Shown here: piece by piece, positions 41,135 through 49,849 of the stretch
Layout: the number at the start of each line of letters is the position of its first letter
How positions within the stretch are numbered: position 1 is the stretch's first letter
Source of the DNA: VRUE01 sp036379955
Lineage (GTDB): Bacteria; Actinomycetota; Thermoleophilia; Solirubrobacterales; 70-9
Direction of reading: 5' to 3'
NCBI GenBank assembly: GCA_036379955.1
Contig: DASVFR010000015.1
Coordinates: 1-64,000 of the forward strand
DNA: 64,000 bases
Notes under the pieces: model-generated
What the model was told of the DNA's origin: nothing
The model's input: only the letters and a program-made list of their open reading frames with translations
The model's database searches: none
Program-made: the position numbers and the translations under genes

Positions 41135-41323
41135 ATGACTACAGCAACCGCAAAGCTCTGGATCTGCGAAAGCTGCGGCTTCATCTACGACCCTGAGGTC
41201 GGCGACCCCGACGGCGGCATCCCGCCCGGGACGGCCTTCGAGGACATCCCGACCGACTGGTTCTGCCCCGTTTGCGGCGCGCGCACGAGCGACTTCCGCC
41301 CGCTCGAACCCGGCGAGGCCTGA
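41135..41323 (+). CDS. Rubredoxin
   Basis: 62 residues with both C-x-x-C iron knuckles, WICESCGFIYDPEVGDPDGG and DWFCPVCGARTSDF. It is a small cytoplasmic electron carrier. It sits 19 bases before a flavin GMC oxidoreductase and near superoxide dismutase, which suggests electron transfer or oxidative-stress use (inference). Confidence 0.96.
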   Translation: MTTATAKLWICESCGFIYDPEVGDPDGGIPPGTAFEDIPTDWFCPVCGARTSDFRPLEPGEA

Positions 41324-41342
41324 GAGGGCAGCGGAGACAGCC

Positions 41343-43013
41343 GTGGCCCACGATTACGACTGGATAGTCGTCGGCTCCGGCTTCGGCGGCTCGGTCTCGG
41401 CCCTGCGCCTCGCCGAAAAGGGATACAGCGTCGGCATCCTCGAGTGCGGCAGTCGCTTCCGCGACGAGGACTTCGCGGAGTCGACCGTCCGCCACCCACG
41501 CCGCTACTTCTGGATGCCGAAGCTCGGCATGCGCGGCATCCTGCGCATGACCTTCTTCAAGGACGTCTTCGTCGTCTCCGGCTGCGGGGTGGGCGGCGGT
41601 AGCCTCGGCTACGCCAACACGCTCTACCGGGCGCGGCCTGCCTTCTTCGAAGACGCACAGTGGGGCGAGCTGGGCGAGTGGGAACGTGAGCTTGCCCCTC
41701 ACTACGACACCGCCGAACGGATGCTCGGGGTGGTCGAGTACGAGGGTCTCGGCCCGGCCGACAAGCTGCTCAAGGAGTACGGCGAGGAGATCGGGGTCGG
41801 CGAGACCTTCACCAACACCCGCGTCGGCGTCTTCTTCGACAAGCCCGGGGTGGAGGTCGAGGACCCCTTCTTCGAAGGCGAGGGCCCGCGCCGCACGGGC
41901 TGCGAGCGCTGTGGCAGCTGCATGGTCGGCTGCCGCCACGGCGCCAAGAACACGCTGATGAAGAACTACCTCTGGTTCGCCGAGAAGCTCGGCGTGCGGA
42001 TCGAGCCCGAACGGCAGGTGACCGCGATCCGTCCGCTCGGCGCCGCCGACGGCTCCGACGGCTACGAGGTGATCAGCGAGCGCTCCGGCTCGCTGCTGCG
42101 CAAGCGGCGTCGCCGCCAGACGGCGCGCGGCGTGATCGTCGCCGCCGGCGCGCTCGGCACCAACAATCTGCTCGCCAACTGCCGCCACAGCGGCGCCCTG
42201 CCGCGGCTCTCGCCGCGGCTCGGCGACCTGGTCCGCACCAACTCGGAGTCGATCCAGGCGGTCACCGCGCCGGACGACAAGCGCGACTTCAGCCGCTCGG
42301 TCGCGATCACCTCGAGCATCTACCCCGACCCCGACACCCACATCGAGGTCGTCACCTACGGCGAGGGCGGCGACGCGATGGCGGGCACGTTCACGGCGAT
42401 GACCGGGCCGGGGACGAAACTGACGCGGCCGGTCAAGTGGGCGGCGGCGATCGCCCGCCATCCGCTGCGCACCCTGCGCATGCTCCTCCCCCACCGCTGG
42501 TCGCGGCGCACCGTGATCCTGCTGGTGATGCAGACCGTCGACGCCGCGATGCACTTCCAGCCGAAGCGCAAGCTGCTCGGCCGCGGCGTGCGCCTGTCCA
42601 CCAAGCAGGACGCCAGCCGCCCCAACCCCACCTACATCCCGGCCGCCGAGCAGGTCTCGCGCTGGTTCGAGCGGCGCACGGGCGGCGTCGCCCAGAGCGC
42701 GATCACCGAGTCGGTCCGCAACATCCCCTCGACCGCCCACATCCTCGGCGGCGCCGTCGTCGGCGCCGACGCCGAGCGCGGCGTGGTCGACACCGCCAAC
42801 CGGGTCTTCGGCTACGAGAACCTGATGGTCTGCGACGGCGCCGCGATCCCGGCCAACCCAGGCGTCAACCCGAGCCTGACGATCACCGCCAAGGCTGAGC
42901 ACGCCATGAGCCTGATCCCTCCAAGGGAGGAGGGATCAGAGCCGCGCCACCTGCCCGAGGCGGCGCGGCCGGCCGGGGTAGGTCTTGCTCAGCCGGCCTC
43001 GGCGAGGCGCTGA
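41343..43013 (+). CDS. GMC-family FAD oxidoreductase (cholesterol-oxidase-like)
   Basis: 556 residues, GTG start. DWIVVGSGFGGSVSALRLAE is the FAD-binding loop, VSGCGVGGGSLGYANTLYRA the second GMC block, CERCGSCMVGCRHGAKNTLM a distinctive cysteine-rich stretch and NPGVNPSLTITAKAEHAM the C-terminal flavin contact. It resembles cholesterol/steroid oxidases. About 35 residues follow the domain, coded partly by a hairpin at 42912-42939, and the 3' end overlaps the sod gene by 25 bases. Confidence 0.9.
   Translation: MAHDYDWIVVGSGFGGSVSALRLAEKGYSVGILECGSRFRDEDFAESTVRHPRRYFWMPKLGMRGILRMTFFKDVFVVSGCGVGGGSLGYANTLYRARPAFFEDAQWGELGEWERELAPHYDTAERMLGVVEYEGLGPADKLLKEYGEEIGVGETFTNTRVGVFFDKPGVEVEDPFFEGEGPRRTGCERCGSCMVGCRHGAKNTLMKNYLWFAEKLGVRIEPERQVTAIRPLGAADGSDGYEVISERSGSLLRKRRRRQTARGVIVAAGALGTNNLLANCRHSGALPRLSPRLGDLVRTNSESIQAVTAPDDKRDFSRSVAITSSIYPDPDTHIEVVTYGEGGDAMAGTFTAMTGPGTKLTRPVKWAAAIARHPLRTLRMLLPHRWSRRTVILLVMQTVDAAMHFQPKRKLLGRGVRLSTKQDASRPNPTYIPAAEQVSRWFERRTGGVAQSAITESVRNIPSTAHILGGAVVGADAERGVVDTANRVFGYENLMVCDGAAIPANPGVNPSLTITAKAEHAMSLIPPREEGSEPRHLPEAARPAGVGLAQPASARR
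42912..42939. terminator. Hairpin in the 3' end of the GMC gene
   Basis: CTGATCCCTCC (42912-42922) pairs exactly with 42929-42939 over a 6-base loop. It falls in the extra C-terminal codons of the GMC gene, about 50 bases upstream of the opposing sod stop. It may attenuate readthrough from either side. Confidence 0.5.
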
Positions 43014-43594
43014 GTTACGAAGTCCCAGTTGACTACGTTCCAGAACGCATCGATGTAGTCGGGACGGCGGTTCTGGTACTTGAGGTAGTAGGCGTGCTCC
43101 CAGACGTCGCAGCCGAGCAGTGGCACGCTGCCGTCGGAGACGGGCGAGTCCTGGTTCGGGGTCGAGACGACGGCTAGCCCGGAGCTGTCCTTGACCAGCC
43201 AGGCCCAGCCGGAGCCGAAACGGGCGATGCCGGCGTTCTTGAACTCCTCCTTGAAGGAGTCGAAGGAGCCGAAGGTCTCGTCGATCGCCGCGCCCAGGTC
43301 GCCGCTCGGAGCGCCGCCGCCTTCGGGGCTCAGCATCTGCCAGAAGAGAGTGTGGTTGTAATGACCGCCGGCGTTGTTGCGCACCGGGCCCTGCACGTCC
43401 CCCGGCAGGCTCGAGAGGTTGCGCAGCACGTCCTCGACCTCGCGGTCGGCCCACTCGGTTCCCTCCAAGGCCGCGTTCGCCTTGTCGACGTATGCCTGGT
43501 GGTGCTTGTCGTGGTGGACGCGCATCGTCGCCTCGTCGATGTGGGGCTCGAGCGCGTCGTACGCGTAGGGCAGATCGGGAACCGAAAAGGCCAT
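42989..43594 (-). CDS. Superoxide dismutase (Fe/Mn family)
   Basis: 201 residues. LPYAYDALEPHIDEATMRVH with HHDKHHQAYVDK, GGHYNHTLFW, and the C-terminal DVWEHAYYLKYQNRRPDYID give all four metal ligands (His, His, Asp, His). GSGWAWLV and the NRRPDYI segment fit the Mn/Fe cambialistic group. No signal peptide. It is divergent from the SigF-like sigma gene, fitting a stress regulon. Confidence 0.96.
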   Translation of the reverse strand: MAFSVPDLPYAYDALEPHIDEATMRVHHDKHHQAYVDKANAALEGTEWADREVEDVLRNLSSLPGDVQGPVRNNAGGHYNHTLFWQMLSPEGGGAPSGDLGAAIDETFGSFDSFKEEFKNAGIARFGSGWAWLVKDSSGLAVVSTPNQDSPVSDGSVPLLGCDVWEHAYYLKYQNRRPDYIDAFWNVVNWDFVTQRLAEAG

Positions 43595-43682
43595 CTGGCG
43601 TCTCCTCTTGTTTCTGGACTGGGTTGTACCGGGGGTAAAGCTTGGTACGGAGCCTACCGCGCCGGGTACCTAAGCTGACTGG

Positions 43683-44429
43683 ATGGAGGTGCGCAATGAA
43701 GCTCGGCTCTGGGAGGAGTTCGCTCGGACGCGCGACCCTGCTCTGCGCGAGCAGTTGGTCGAACGCAACATGGCCTTCGCCAAGCGCCTGGCGCTGCGCT
43801 ACCGCGGCGCCAGCGAGTCCTTCGACGACCTGCTGCAGGTCGCCAACCTCGGGCTGATCAACGCCGTCGACCGCTTCGATCCCGAGCGGGGCATTCCGTT
43901 CACCGCCTTCGCCTCGCCGACGATCCTCGGCGAACTGAAGCGCCACTTCCGCGACCGGGTCTGGACCGTGCGGGTGCCGCGCGGCCTGCACGACCGGATG
44001 GCCGAAGTGGACAAGGCGATCACCGAGCTGACCAAGCTGCTGCAGCGCTCGCCGTCGGTCGGCGAGATCGCCGAGCTTCTCGAGGTCGAGCAGACCGACG
44101 TACTCGAAGTGCTGGAGGCCAACCACAACCGCCGCCCGCTCTCGCTCGACCGGCCGCTCGGCGGCGACGAGTCCGACGAGGCGCCGCCCTCGGAGTGGGT
44201 CGGGGAGACGGACGCGCGCTTCGAGCTCGTCGAGGGCCGGGTCGCGCTGGAGGAGGCACTGCCCTTCCTCGAGGAGCGCGAGCGCGTCGTCCTGCGGCTG
44301 CGCTTCGTCGACGACCTCACCCAGTCGCAGATCGCCGAGAAGATCGGCCACTCGCAGATGCACGTCTCGCGCATCCTGCGCCGGGCGCTGGCCCATATCC
44401 GGGAGCGGATCGAGGAGACGGAAGGCTAG
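43683..44429 (+). CDS. RNA polymerase sigma factor, SigF/SigB type (group 3)
   Basis: 248 residues. Region 2 contains ESFDDLLQVANLGLINAVDR and FDPERGIPFTAFASPTILGE; region 3 has VDKAITELTKLLQRSPSVGE; region 4 is LEERERVVLRLRFVDDLTQS followed by QIAEKIGHSQMHVSRILRRA. This is the stress/sporulation sigma class. A matching promoter (GTTT-16-GGGTAC) lies before the convergent anti-sigma gene. GTTT...GGGTAA upstream of this gene at 43610-43638 has a longer spacer and is only a weak candidate. Confidence 0.93.
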   Translation: MEVRNEARLWEEFARTRDPALREQLVERNMAFAKRLALRYRGASESFDDLLQVANLGLINAVDRFDPERGIPFTAFASPTILGELKRHFRDRVWTVRVPRGLHDRMAEVDKAITELTKLLQRSPSVGEIAELLEVEQTDVLEVLEANHNRRPLSLDRPLGGDESDEAPPSEWVGETDARFELVEGRVALEEALPFLEERERVVLRLRFVDDLTQSQIAEKIGHSQMHVSRILRRALAHIRERIEETEG

Positions 44430-44430
44430 C

Positions 44431-44498
44431 GGACGTCGGGGGGCGGGTCTCCGGGCCGGCTTCGCCGGGAGTTCCCGGAGACCCGCCCCCCGACGTCC
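44431..44498. terminator. Bidirectional terminator hairpin between sigma and anti-sigma genes
   Basis: 25-base perfect arms (44431-44455 and 44474-44498) starting GGACGTCGGGGGGCGGG enclose an 18-base loop with its own CCGGC-TTC-GCCGG hairpin. It fits exactly between two convergent stops (44429 and 44503). No T-run is present, but arm length and position make a transcription barrier likely. Confidence 0.75.
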
Positions 44499-44502
44499 TC
44501 GG

Positions 44503-45339
44503 CTACCTCCACCTGATCAGGAGATAATCGCCGTCCTCGGCGGCCTCGGTGTTGAGCTCGTCGGCCAGCGACTCGACCGAGGCGCCAATGCTGGGGAGCT
44601 CCAAGGCGCGGCGGACTTCCTCGGCACCGCCCTTGTCCATCGGCCCGAGCCGCAGCTCGAACCCCTCCTCGCTTTCCTCGAGGTCGAAGCGGACGCAGCC
44701 ATCGGCGAAGCGCCCGGGCGCGGCGACCGCGATCGCATCCGTGAGCAGAACCGCGTCGGAGAGGCGGTCGATCGGAAGGTCACGGCGGGCTGCGAGGGCG
44801 CCTACCAGGCGGGCCAGGACGGGCTCGAGCAGCTCGGCGTTGCCGACGGCGATCTCGGTACCGGTAACGGCCGGTGCCAGCACCGCCTCCCCCCCGGCTC
44901 CGTCGGCGCCGCCGCCTTGCAGGGGAATGCGCATCGTCACCTCGGTGCCGCGGCTGAGGCCGCCGGAGATGCTGAAGCTGGCCGAGAGCGCCGCGATCAA
45001 CGACAGGCCGAGCCGCAGGCTGGAGCGCTCCGAGCCGGCTTCGGGGCTGATGCCGGAGCCGCTGTCGCTGACCGTGACCGTGATCCCCCCGCTGTCCGGC
45101 TCGGCTTCGACCAGAAGCGGGCCCGGGGCGCTCCCCCCGTTCGGATAGGCGTGAACTACGACGTTCGTGCAGGCCTCCGTGACCACCGTCTTCAGATCGG
45201 CGACTCCGGCCTCGTCCATGCCGATCCGCTCAGCGAGCCCGGCCAGCGCGTGACGCACGACGGCGACGTTCTCCGCCCGCGCCGCGAGCCTCATCCTCAG
45301 CCCCGTGGGGGTGTCACTGATCCCGTTCTCGTTTGCCAT
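44503..45339 (-). CDS. Anti-sigma factor / HATPase protein with duplicated C-terminal half
   Basis: 278 residues, about twice RsbW length. Residues 15-140 are an RsbW-type HATPase: DLKTVVTEACTNVVVHAYPN (N-box), VTVSDSGSGISPE (G1) and GLSLIAALSASFSISG (G2). Residues 155-278 look like a second, degenerate copy lacking these boxes (LPIDRLSDAVLLTDAIAVAA, FELRLGPMDKGGAEEV). It probably binds the adjacent SigF-like factor; genes are convergent. A SigF-type promoter precedes it. Confidence 0.85.
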   Translation of the reverse strand: MANENGISDTPTGLRMRLAARAENVAVVRHALAGLAERIGMDEAGVADLKTVVTEACTNVVVHAYPNGGSAPGPLLVEAEPDSGGITVTVSDSGSGISPEAGSERSSLRLGLSLIAALSASFSISGGLSRGTEVTMRIPLQGGGADGAGGEAVLAPAVTGTEIAVGNAELLEPVLARLVGALAARRDLPIDRLSDAVLLTDAIAVAAPGRFADGCVRFDLEESEEGFELRLGPMDKGGAEEVRRALELPSIGASVESLADELNTEAAEDGDYLLIRWR

Positions 45340-45407
45340 TGCATTCGTCTCGCACCTTAGAAAGGGCGCTTCCCGAGTGCGAGGATAGCCGCACCTTGTT
45401 GGATTTC

Positions 45408-45433
45408 GTACCCAAGCTGGCGGGGGTCAAAAC
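45408..45433 (-). promoter_or_regulatory. SigF/SigB-type promoter upstream of the anti-sigma gene
   Basis: On the minus strand GTTT (45430-45433), a 16-base spacer and GGGTAC (45408-45413) match the GTTT-N12-17-GGGTA consensus of SigB/SigF promoters. The start codon at 45339 leaves a leader of about 60 bases. This predicts negative feedback: the sigma factor drives its own inhibitor. Confidence 0.65.
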
Positions 45434-45438
45434 AGGTA

Positions 45439-46554
45439 TTACGGGCTACTGCGCAAGGCGCGGGCGGAGGCGCGGGGGACGGTGCGGGCGTTGCCGCCGG
45501 TCCAAGCGTTGAAGCGGTACCAGGAGGGCTTGGCTTCGCGGTGAGAGGTGAGCAGGCCGGCCGAGTCGCAGAACTGGCAGGAACCGGCCTGATCGGTCCA
45601 GGAGAACCACCAGACGCCGCCGATCCGCCAGCGCAGGCGGTTGGCGCTCAGCATGGCGAAGGCTTGGTCGAGTTCGCGCGCCTGGCCGCGCGGGCCGCGC
45701 TCCCAGCGCGACTCGTAGCCGGCCGATCCCCAGCCCATCTCGGTTATGTAGAGGGGGGTGGCAGCGTCGCCGTATGCCCGCATCGTCCCGCGCAGCGCTT
45801 CGATCTCGCCGCGCAGAGAGGCGGCGGAGGCGACGTAGGGGTGCAGGGCGACCCCGTCGAACCAGCGCTCGATCCCGGGCCGCGCGTAGAGGCCGGCAAG
45901 GAAGACGGGGGAGGCGACGTTGGGCGGGATCTGCAGCGGTCGTCCGAAGAGGCCGCCGAGGATCACCGTCGAGCCCGGGTCGAGCCGGTGCAGGAGGCGG
46001 CCCGAGATTTCGATCATGCGGGCGAAGCGCGCGGGGTCGGGCTGGCGGGAGAAGGTGACGATGTTCTCCTCGTTCCAGATCTCCCACTGGCGGACCGGCA
46101 ATTCCGGCAGGTCGGGGTTTTCGCGCCAGAACCTCCCCCCCGGGCCGTAGCGCAGCTCGGCCGTGCTCAGGAAGCGCAGCCACTCGTGCCGCTGGCGAGC
46201 GCTGGCGACCGGCTCGCCGCCGAGACGGGGCGAGACCCAGCTCGGGGTGCCCCAGACGAAGGGGAAGGCGACCATTCCCTGTTCGGCCGCTAGACCGATC
46301 TGTTCGTCGAGCCACCACCATTGCGGATCGCGGCGGTCGCGAGCGCGCGGCTCGACCTGCGCCCAGTTGAGCGGCAGCCGCACGCTCTCGATCCCGGCTT
46401 CGCGCATTAGCGCGTAGTCTTCGGCTCCGGTCTGGCCCTGGGGCGAGATGCCGAAGAAGCCGAGTGGCGCGCGGGCGCCGAGGCTGGCTGTGGCGGGTGC
46501 AAGCGCCAGCAGGGCGGCGCAGACGCCGAGGAGGAGGATCGCGAGCCTTCGCAT
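45439..46554 (-). CDS. Secreted glycoside hydrolase, clan GH-A
   Basis: 371 residues with a signal peptide (LAILLLGVCAALLALAPATA). The TIM-barrel signatures are WEIWNEENIVTF, holding the acid/base glutamate after Asn, and PLYITEMGWGSAG, holding the nucleophile glutamate. VRLPLNWAQVEPR and GVWWFSWTDQ add to the clan A call. GH5- or GH39-like beta-glycosidase activity is likely; the exact family is unresolved. A related secreted protein is at 50299-51750. Confidence 0.82.
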   Translation of the reverse strand: MRRLAILLLGVCAALLALAPATASLGARAPLGFFGISPQGQTGAEDYALMREAGIESVRLPLNWAQVEPRARDRRDPQWWWLDEQIGLAAEQGMVAFPFVWGTPSWVSPRLGGEPVASARQRHEWLRFLSTAELRYGPGGRFWRENPDLPELPVRQWEIWNEENIVTFSRQPDPARFARMIEISGRLLHRLDPGSTVILGGLFGRPLQIPPNVASPVFLAGLYARPGIERWFDGVALHPYVASAASLRGEIEALRGTMRAYGDAATPLYITEMGWGSAGYESRWERGPRGQARELDQAFAMLSANRLRWRIGGVWWFSWTDQAGSCQFCDSAGLLTSHREAKPSWYRFNAWTGGNARTVPRASARALRSSP

Positions 46555-46587
46555 GCGGCGGGATATTGTTGCAACCCGGCTCGGCGG

Positions 46588-48102
46588 TCAGGCCGAGGCG
46601 AGCGCGGCATCGTCGTAGCCGCTGCGGGTCGCCGGGCCCGAGAACTGCATCGCGCCGTCCTCGAGCGAATCGTTCCGAATCGCGCGCCGGTCGAGGACGT
46701 AGTTCTGGCGCAGCTTCCAGGGCTCCTTCGAGCCCTGCTTGGGGAACTGCTCGAGCGAGCGCAGGACGTAGCCGGAGGTGAAGTCGAGCAGCGGCGCCTC
46801 CTCGACGCTCGGGTCGCTCACCTCGGGCACGCTCTTCACGTAGCCGTAGGCGTCCATATGGGCGAGCAGGCGGCAGACGTACTCGGAGGTGAGGTCGGCC
46901 TTCAGCGTCCAGGAGGCGTTGGTGTAGCCGACCGTGAAGGCGCAGTTGGGGACGCCGCTGAGCATCATCCCCTTGTAGGTCATCGTCTTCGGCAGCTCGA
47001 CCGGGCGCCCGTCGACGACCAGCTCCATGCCGCCGAGGAAGAGCAGGTTGAGGCCGGTGGCGGTGACGATCACGTCGGCGTCGAGCCGCTCGCCTGAGTC
47101 GAGCTCGATCCCGCCCTCGTCGAAGGTCGCGATCGTGTCGGTGGCGACCGAGGCGCTGCCCTCGCGCAGAACGCGGAAGAGGTCGCCGTTGGGGACGAGG
47201 CACATGCGCTGGTCCCAGGGGTCGTAGCGGGGTTTGAAGTGAGTGTCGACGTCGTATCCGGGCGGCAGCGCCGCTTCGACTCCTTTGCGGATGAAGCGCT
47301 TGACGACATCCGGACGGCGGCGGCTGAGCTGGTAGAAGAAGGTCTGGACGAGGACGTTCTTCCAGCGCACGGCCGGATAGACGAAGCGGTCGGGCAGAAA
47401 GCGACGCAAGGCCCTCGCAAGCGGGTCCTCGGCCGGCAACGAGGCGATGTAGGTGGGCGAGCGCTGCAGCATCGTCACGTGGGCGGCGGCCTCGGCCATC
47501 GCCGGGACGAGAGTGACGGCGGTGGCGCCGCTGCCGATCACGACGACGCGCTTGCCAGCGTAGTCGAGGTCCTCGGGCCAGTACTGCGGATGGACGACCT
47601 CGCCGCGAAAGCGCTCGCGACCGGGGAACTCGGGCGTGTAGCCCTCGTCGTAGCGGTAGTAGCCGCTGCAGACCCAGAGGTAGCGGGTGGTGACGACGAT
47701 GCGCTCGTCGCCATCGGCGCGCTCGGCTTCGACGGTCCAGAGCGAGTCCTTGCTCGACCACTCGGCGCGCACGACCCGGTGCCCGTAGCGGATGTGGCGC
47801 TCGATCCCACCCTCGCGGGCGGTCTCACGCACGTACTCGAGGATCGAGCCGCCGTCGCTGATCGTCTTCGTCCGCGTCCAGGGCCGGAAGCGGTAGCCGA
47901 GCGTGTGCATGTCGGAATCCGAGCGGATGCCCGGATAGCGAAACAGGTCCCAGGTGCCGCCCAGCTCGTCGCGCGCCTCGAAGAGCGCGTAGCCGCGCGC
48001 TGGGAAGGCCTCCTGCAGATGGTGCGCGGCGCCGATGCCGGAGAGCCCGGCGCCGACGATCAGCACGTCGAGGTGCTCGCTCTGTCGCTCGACGGCGGTC
48101 AA
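46588..48102 (-). CDS. Flavin-containing monooxygenase (Baeyer-Villiger type)
   Basis: 504 residues. LDVLIVGAGLSGIGAAHHLQ is the FAD loop, VVVIGSGATAVTLVPAM the NADPH loop, and FRGEVVHPQYWP between them fits the F-x-G-x3-H-x3-W fingerprint of Baeyer-Villiger/N-hydroxylating enzymes. It would oxidise ketones, sulfides or amines. Length is normal. It has its own promoter gap of about 170 bases upstream. Confidence 0.92.
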   Translation of the reverse strand: MTAVERQSEHLDVLIVGAGLSGIGAAHHLQEAFPARGYALFEARDELGGTWDLFRYPGIRSDSDMHTLGYRFRPWTRTKTISDGGSILEYVRETAREGGIERHIRYGHRVVRAEWSSKDSLWTVEAERADGDERIVVTTRYLWVCSGYYRYDEGYTPEFPGRERFRGEVVHPQYWPEDLDYAGKRVVVIGSGATAVTLVPAMAEAAAHVTMLQRSPTYIASLPAEDPLARALRRFLPDRFVYPAVRWKNVLVQTFFYQLSRRRPDVVKRFIRKGVEAALPPGYDVDTHFKPRYDPWDQRMCLVPNGDLFRVLREGSASVATDTIATFDEGGIELDSGERLDADVIVTATGLNLLFLGGMELVVDGRPVELPKTMTYKGMMLSGVPNCAFTVGYTNASWTLKADLTSEYVCRLLAHMDAYGYVKSVPEVSDPSVEEAPLLDFTSGYVLRSLEQFPKQGSKEPWKLRQNYVLDRRAIRNDSLEDGAMQFSGPATRSGYDDAALASA

Positions 48103-48210
48103 GGCACCGGGAATTCTCTCATGACGCCCCCGTAAAGGCGAAGCGATCGGCAGGGCTCGATGAGAAGGAGAGTCAGCTCTGCGAGCGGATCGGAAGAAGA
48201 GCCCTCAACG

Positions 48211-48250
48211 CCAAAGAGCCCCGGAGCCTTGCGGCTCCGGGGCTCTTTGG
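48211..48250. terminator. Intrinsic terminator hairpin
   Basis: CCAAAGAGCCCCGGAGCC (48211-48228) pairs perfectly with 48233-48250 over TTGC. A/T runs in the arm ends make it work in either direction. It is 26 bases beyond the stop of the secreted repeat protein at 48276 and upstream of the monooxygenase promoter region. The rest of 48103-48275 holds no recognisable gene. Confidence 0.85.
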
Positions 48251-48275
48251 TTGTGCAGTGCTACCTAGCTGGTGG

Positions 48276-49556
48276 CTATTCGAATTTCGCGACCAGCGAG
48301 TGCGCCGAGCTCATCGGCACCGTGCAGGTCAGGGCGTTCCCGGTGCAGGTGCCTGCGCCGGATACCCAGGTGACTTTGCTGGTGCCTTTGCCGAGCGCAA
48401 CCGTTACTTCCGGGCTTTCGGCGGCGAAGAATTCAGCTTTTGCCGCCGTGCAGGTGTAGCCACAGTTGATGTTGGTCGGTTTCGTCTTGACGAAGCCCTG
48501 GCCGCCGCCTTCCTTGGTCAGCGTCAGGGTGTTCTTGGCGTTTTCGGCGTAGACCTCGTTGACCGCGGAGTCGGCGGCGATCGTGATCGTGCACGTTTCC
48601 GCTGTGACGCCGTTGCAGCTGGAGGCCGAGCCCGTGCCGCTGCTGAATTCCACGAAGTGGAAGTTCTTGGCCGGCTTGGCTTTGACCGTCAGCGAGCCTT
48701 CTTTGTAGAAGGCGGTGGAGGAGGTGCAGGCGTAGCCGCAGTTGACCCCTCCAGGCGAGCTGCCGAGAATCCCCAGGCCACCGCTCTTGGTGCCTTTGAG
48801 GTTCCAGACCTTGATGAAGCTGGCGCCTATTTCTTTGAGCGTCGCATTCGCCGTGATCGTGCATTGGCGCCCGTTGACGCCGCCGGTGTCGCACTTCTTC
48901 CAGCTCTTGAAGGCGTAGCCGGGGGCCGGGGAGGCGGTCAGGACGACTTTGCCTTCCGGCAGTGCGGCTTCACAGGATTTGACCGCTTCGCCGCTACACG
49001 AAAGACCAGCTGGGTTGGAAACGACCGTTCCCGAACCCGATTCGATCGTCAGCTTGACGTTGGCCGGCGGGCCTTCTTCACAACCCGCTTCGCCTTCCCC
49101 TTCCTGAACGAAGCAAACGGTTATTTCAAGACCTTCGGAAGGCGCCGCTTCGTTGAGCATCTCGCAGTAGGGGCCACCAAAGAGTTCTTCACCTTCTGCA
49201 TTGTAGGTGCCGCAGGGTTCGCTGGCTTCGCGAGCCCAATAGTCTTCGCCCTTGTTGATTTCCCAACTGCCGAATTCCGAGCCCGGAGCAGGGTAGGCGA
49301 AAAACGCCACGTGCGCGCTTGGGGCAGGGGTTTCATTTTTACACACACCCGTTTGGGGCCCTGGCGAGCTGTAGCTGCACGTGATCGGCGGTGTACCCGA
49401 GCCGGCAGGCGGTGTGCCTTTCTGCGGAACTGTCGTAACTTCGCCGCTGCCCGCACCCACGATGTTGACCACGCCGGGCCCGGCTGCAAGCGCTTGAGCG
49501 GCGGAAACCAGCATCAGCGCCGCCGTTGCGGCAAGCAGGATTGTTAGTCGTCTCAC
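48276..49556 (-). CDS. Secreted multidomain cysteine-repeat protein
   Basis: 426 residues from the GTG at 49554-49556, preceded by GGAGAGACGTA. A signal peptide (VRRLTILLAATAALMLVSAA) is followed by about four copies of an 80-90-residue beta-rich repeat with pattern G-x-V-x-S-x-P-x-G-x-x-C-x3-C ... V-x-L-x-A-x-P-x-G (for example VNCGYACTSSTAFYKEGSLT and INCGYTCTAAKAEF). Such bacterial-repeat (Flg_new_2-like) proteins are abundant in Solirubrobacterales. It is probably a surface adhesin or structural protein. Its leader is unusually structured. Confidence 0.85.
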   Translation of the reverse strand: MRRLTILLAATAALMLVSAAQALAAGPGVVNIVGAGSGEVTTVPQKGTPPAGSGTPPITCSYSSPGPQTGVCKNETPAPSAHVAFFAYPAPGSEFGSWEINKGEDYWAREASEPCGTYNAEGEELFGGPYCEMLNEAAPSEGLEITVCFVQEGEGEAGCEEGPPANVKLTIESGSGTVVSNPAGLSCSGEAVKSCEAALPEGKVVLTASPAPGYAFKSWKKCDTGGVNGRQCTITANATLKEIGASFIKVWNLKGTKSGGLGILGSSPGGVNCGYACTSSTAFYKEGSLTVKAKPAKNFHFVEFSSGTGSASSCNGVTAETCTITIAADSAVNEVYAENAKNTLTLTKEGGGQGFVKTKPTNINCGYTCTAAKAEFFAAESPEVTVALGKGTSKVTWVSGAGTCTGNALTCTVPMSSAHSLVAKFE

Positions 49557-49730
49557 TACGTCTCTCCTTATTGCGTCGAGCCCCTGCCGGTCGCAATCGG
49601 CGGCTTGGCGACTCTGTTTCCCTGTCCGGGCTTTCCCGGAATTTGGATTCCCATGCCGGCCCCCAGCGGAGCTCGACTCCTCCAGAGTATCTTTTGTTCC
49701 CAAAAAATCAATACCCAGTTTTCATTAGAT
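49557..49730 (-). promoter_or_regulatory. Structured 5' leader and promoter of the cysteine-repeat protein
   Basis: Part of a 293-base gap (49557-49849). On the minus strand, TTGATT and TACTCT 16 bases apart (around 49686-49713) resemble a sigma-70 promoter in AT-rich DNA. The roughly 120-base leader then shows a TCCGGG-AAAG-CCCGGA hairpin (49625-49640), ACAGGGAAACAG, CGCCAAGCCGCC and a GCCG...CGGC stem before GGAG. Parts recall c-di-GMP-I aptamer pieces but in the wrong order, so no riboswitch class is assigned. The remaining bases 49731-49849 include a small GCGGCG/CGCCGC hairpin at 49762-49778. Confidence 0.4.
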
Positions 49731-49849
49731 ACCGAACAGATTCCTTAATGTAATGGGGAATGCGGCGGTCTGCGCCGCTGCGGACAACGGCACGTGCGGG
49801 GGCAGCGAGATGATGAGAGTGGGCCAGCGAGGCGCGACCCGCGGGCGAG

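Noticed and set aside
49572..49665. Firm call of a c-di-GMP riboswitch
   Set aside because: Motif pieces are in the wrong order and the tetraloop-receptor pairing cannot be drawn; kept only as a structured leader.
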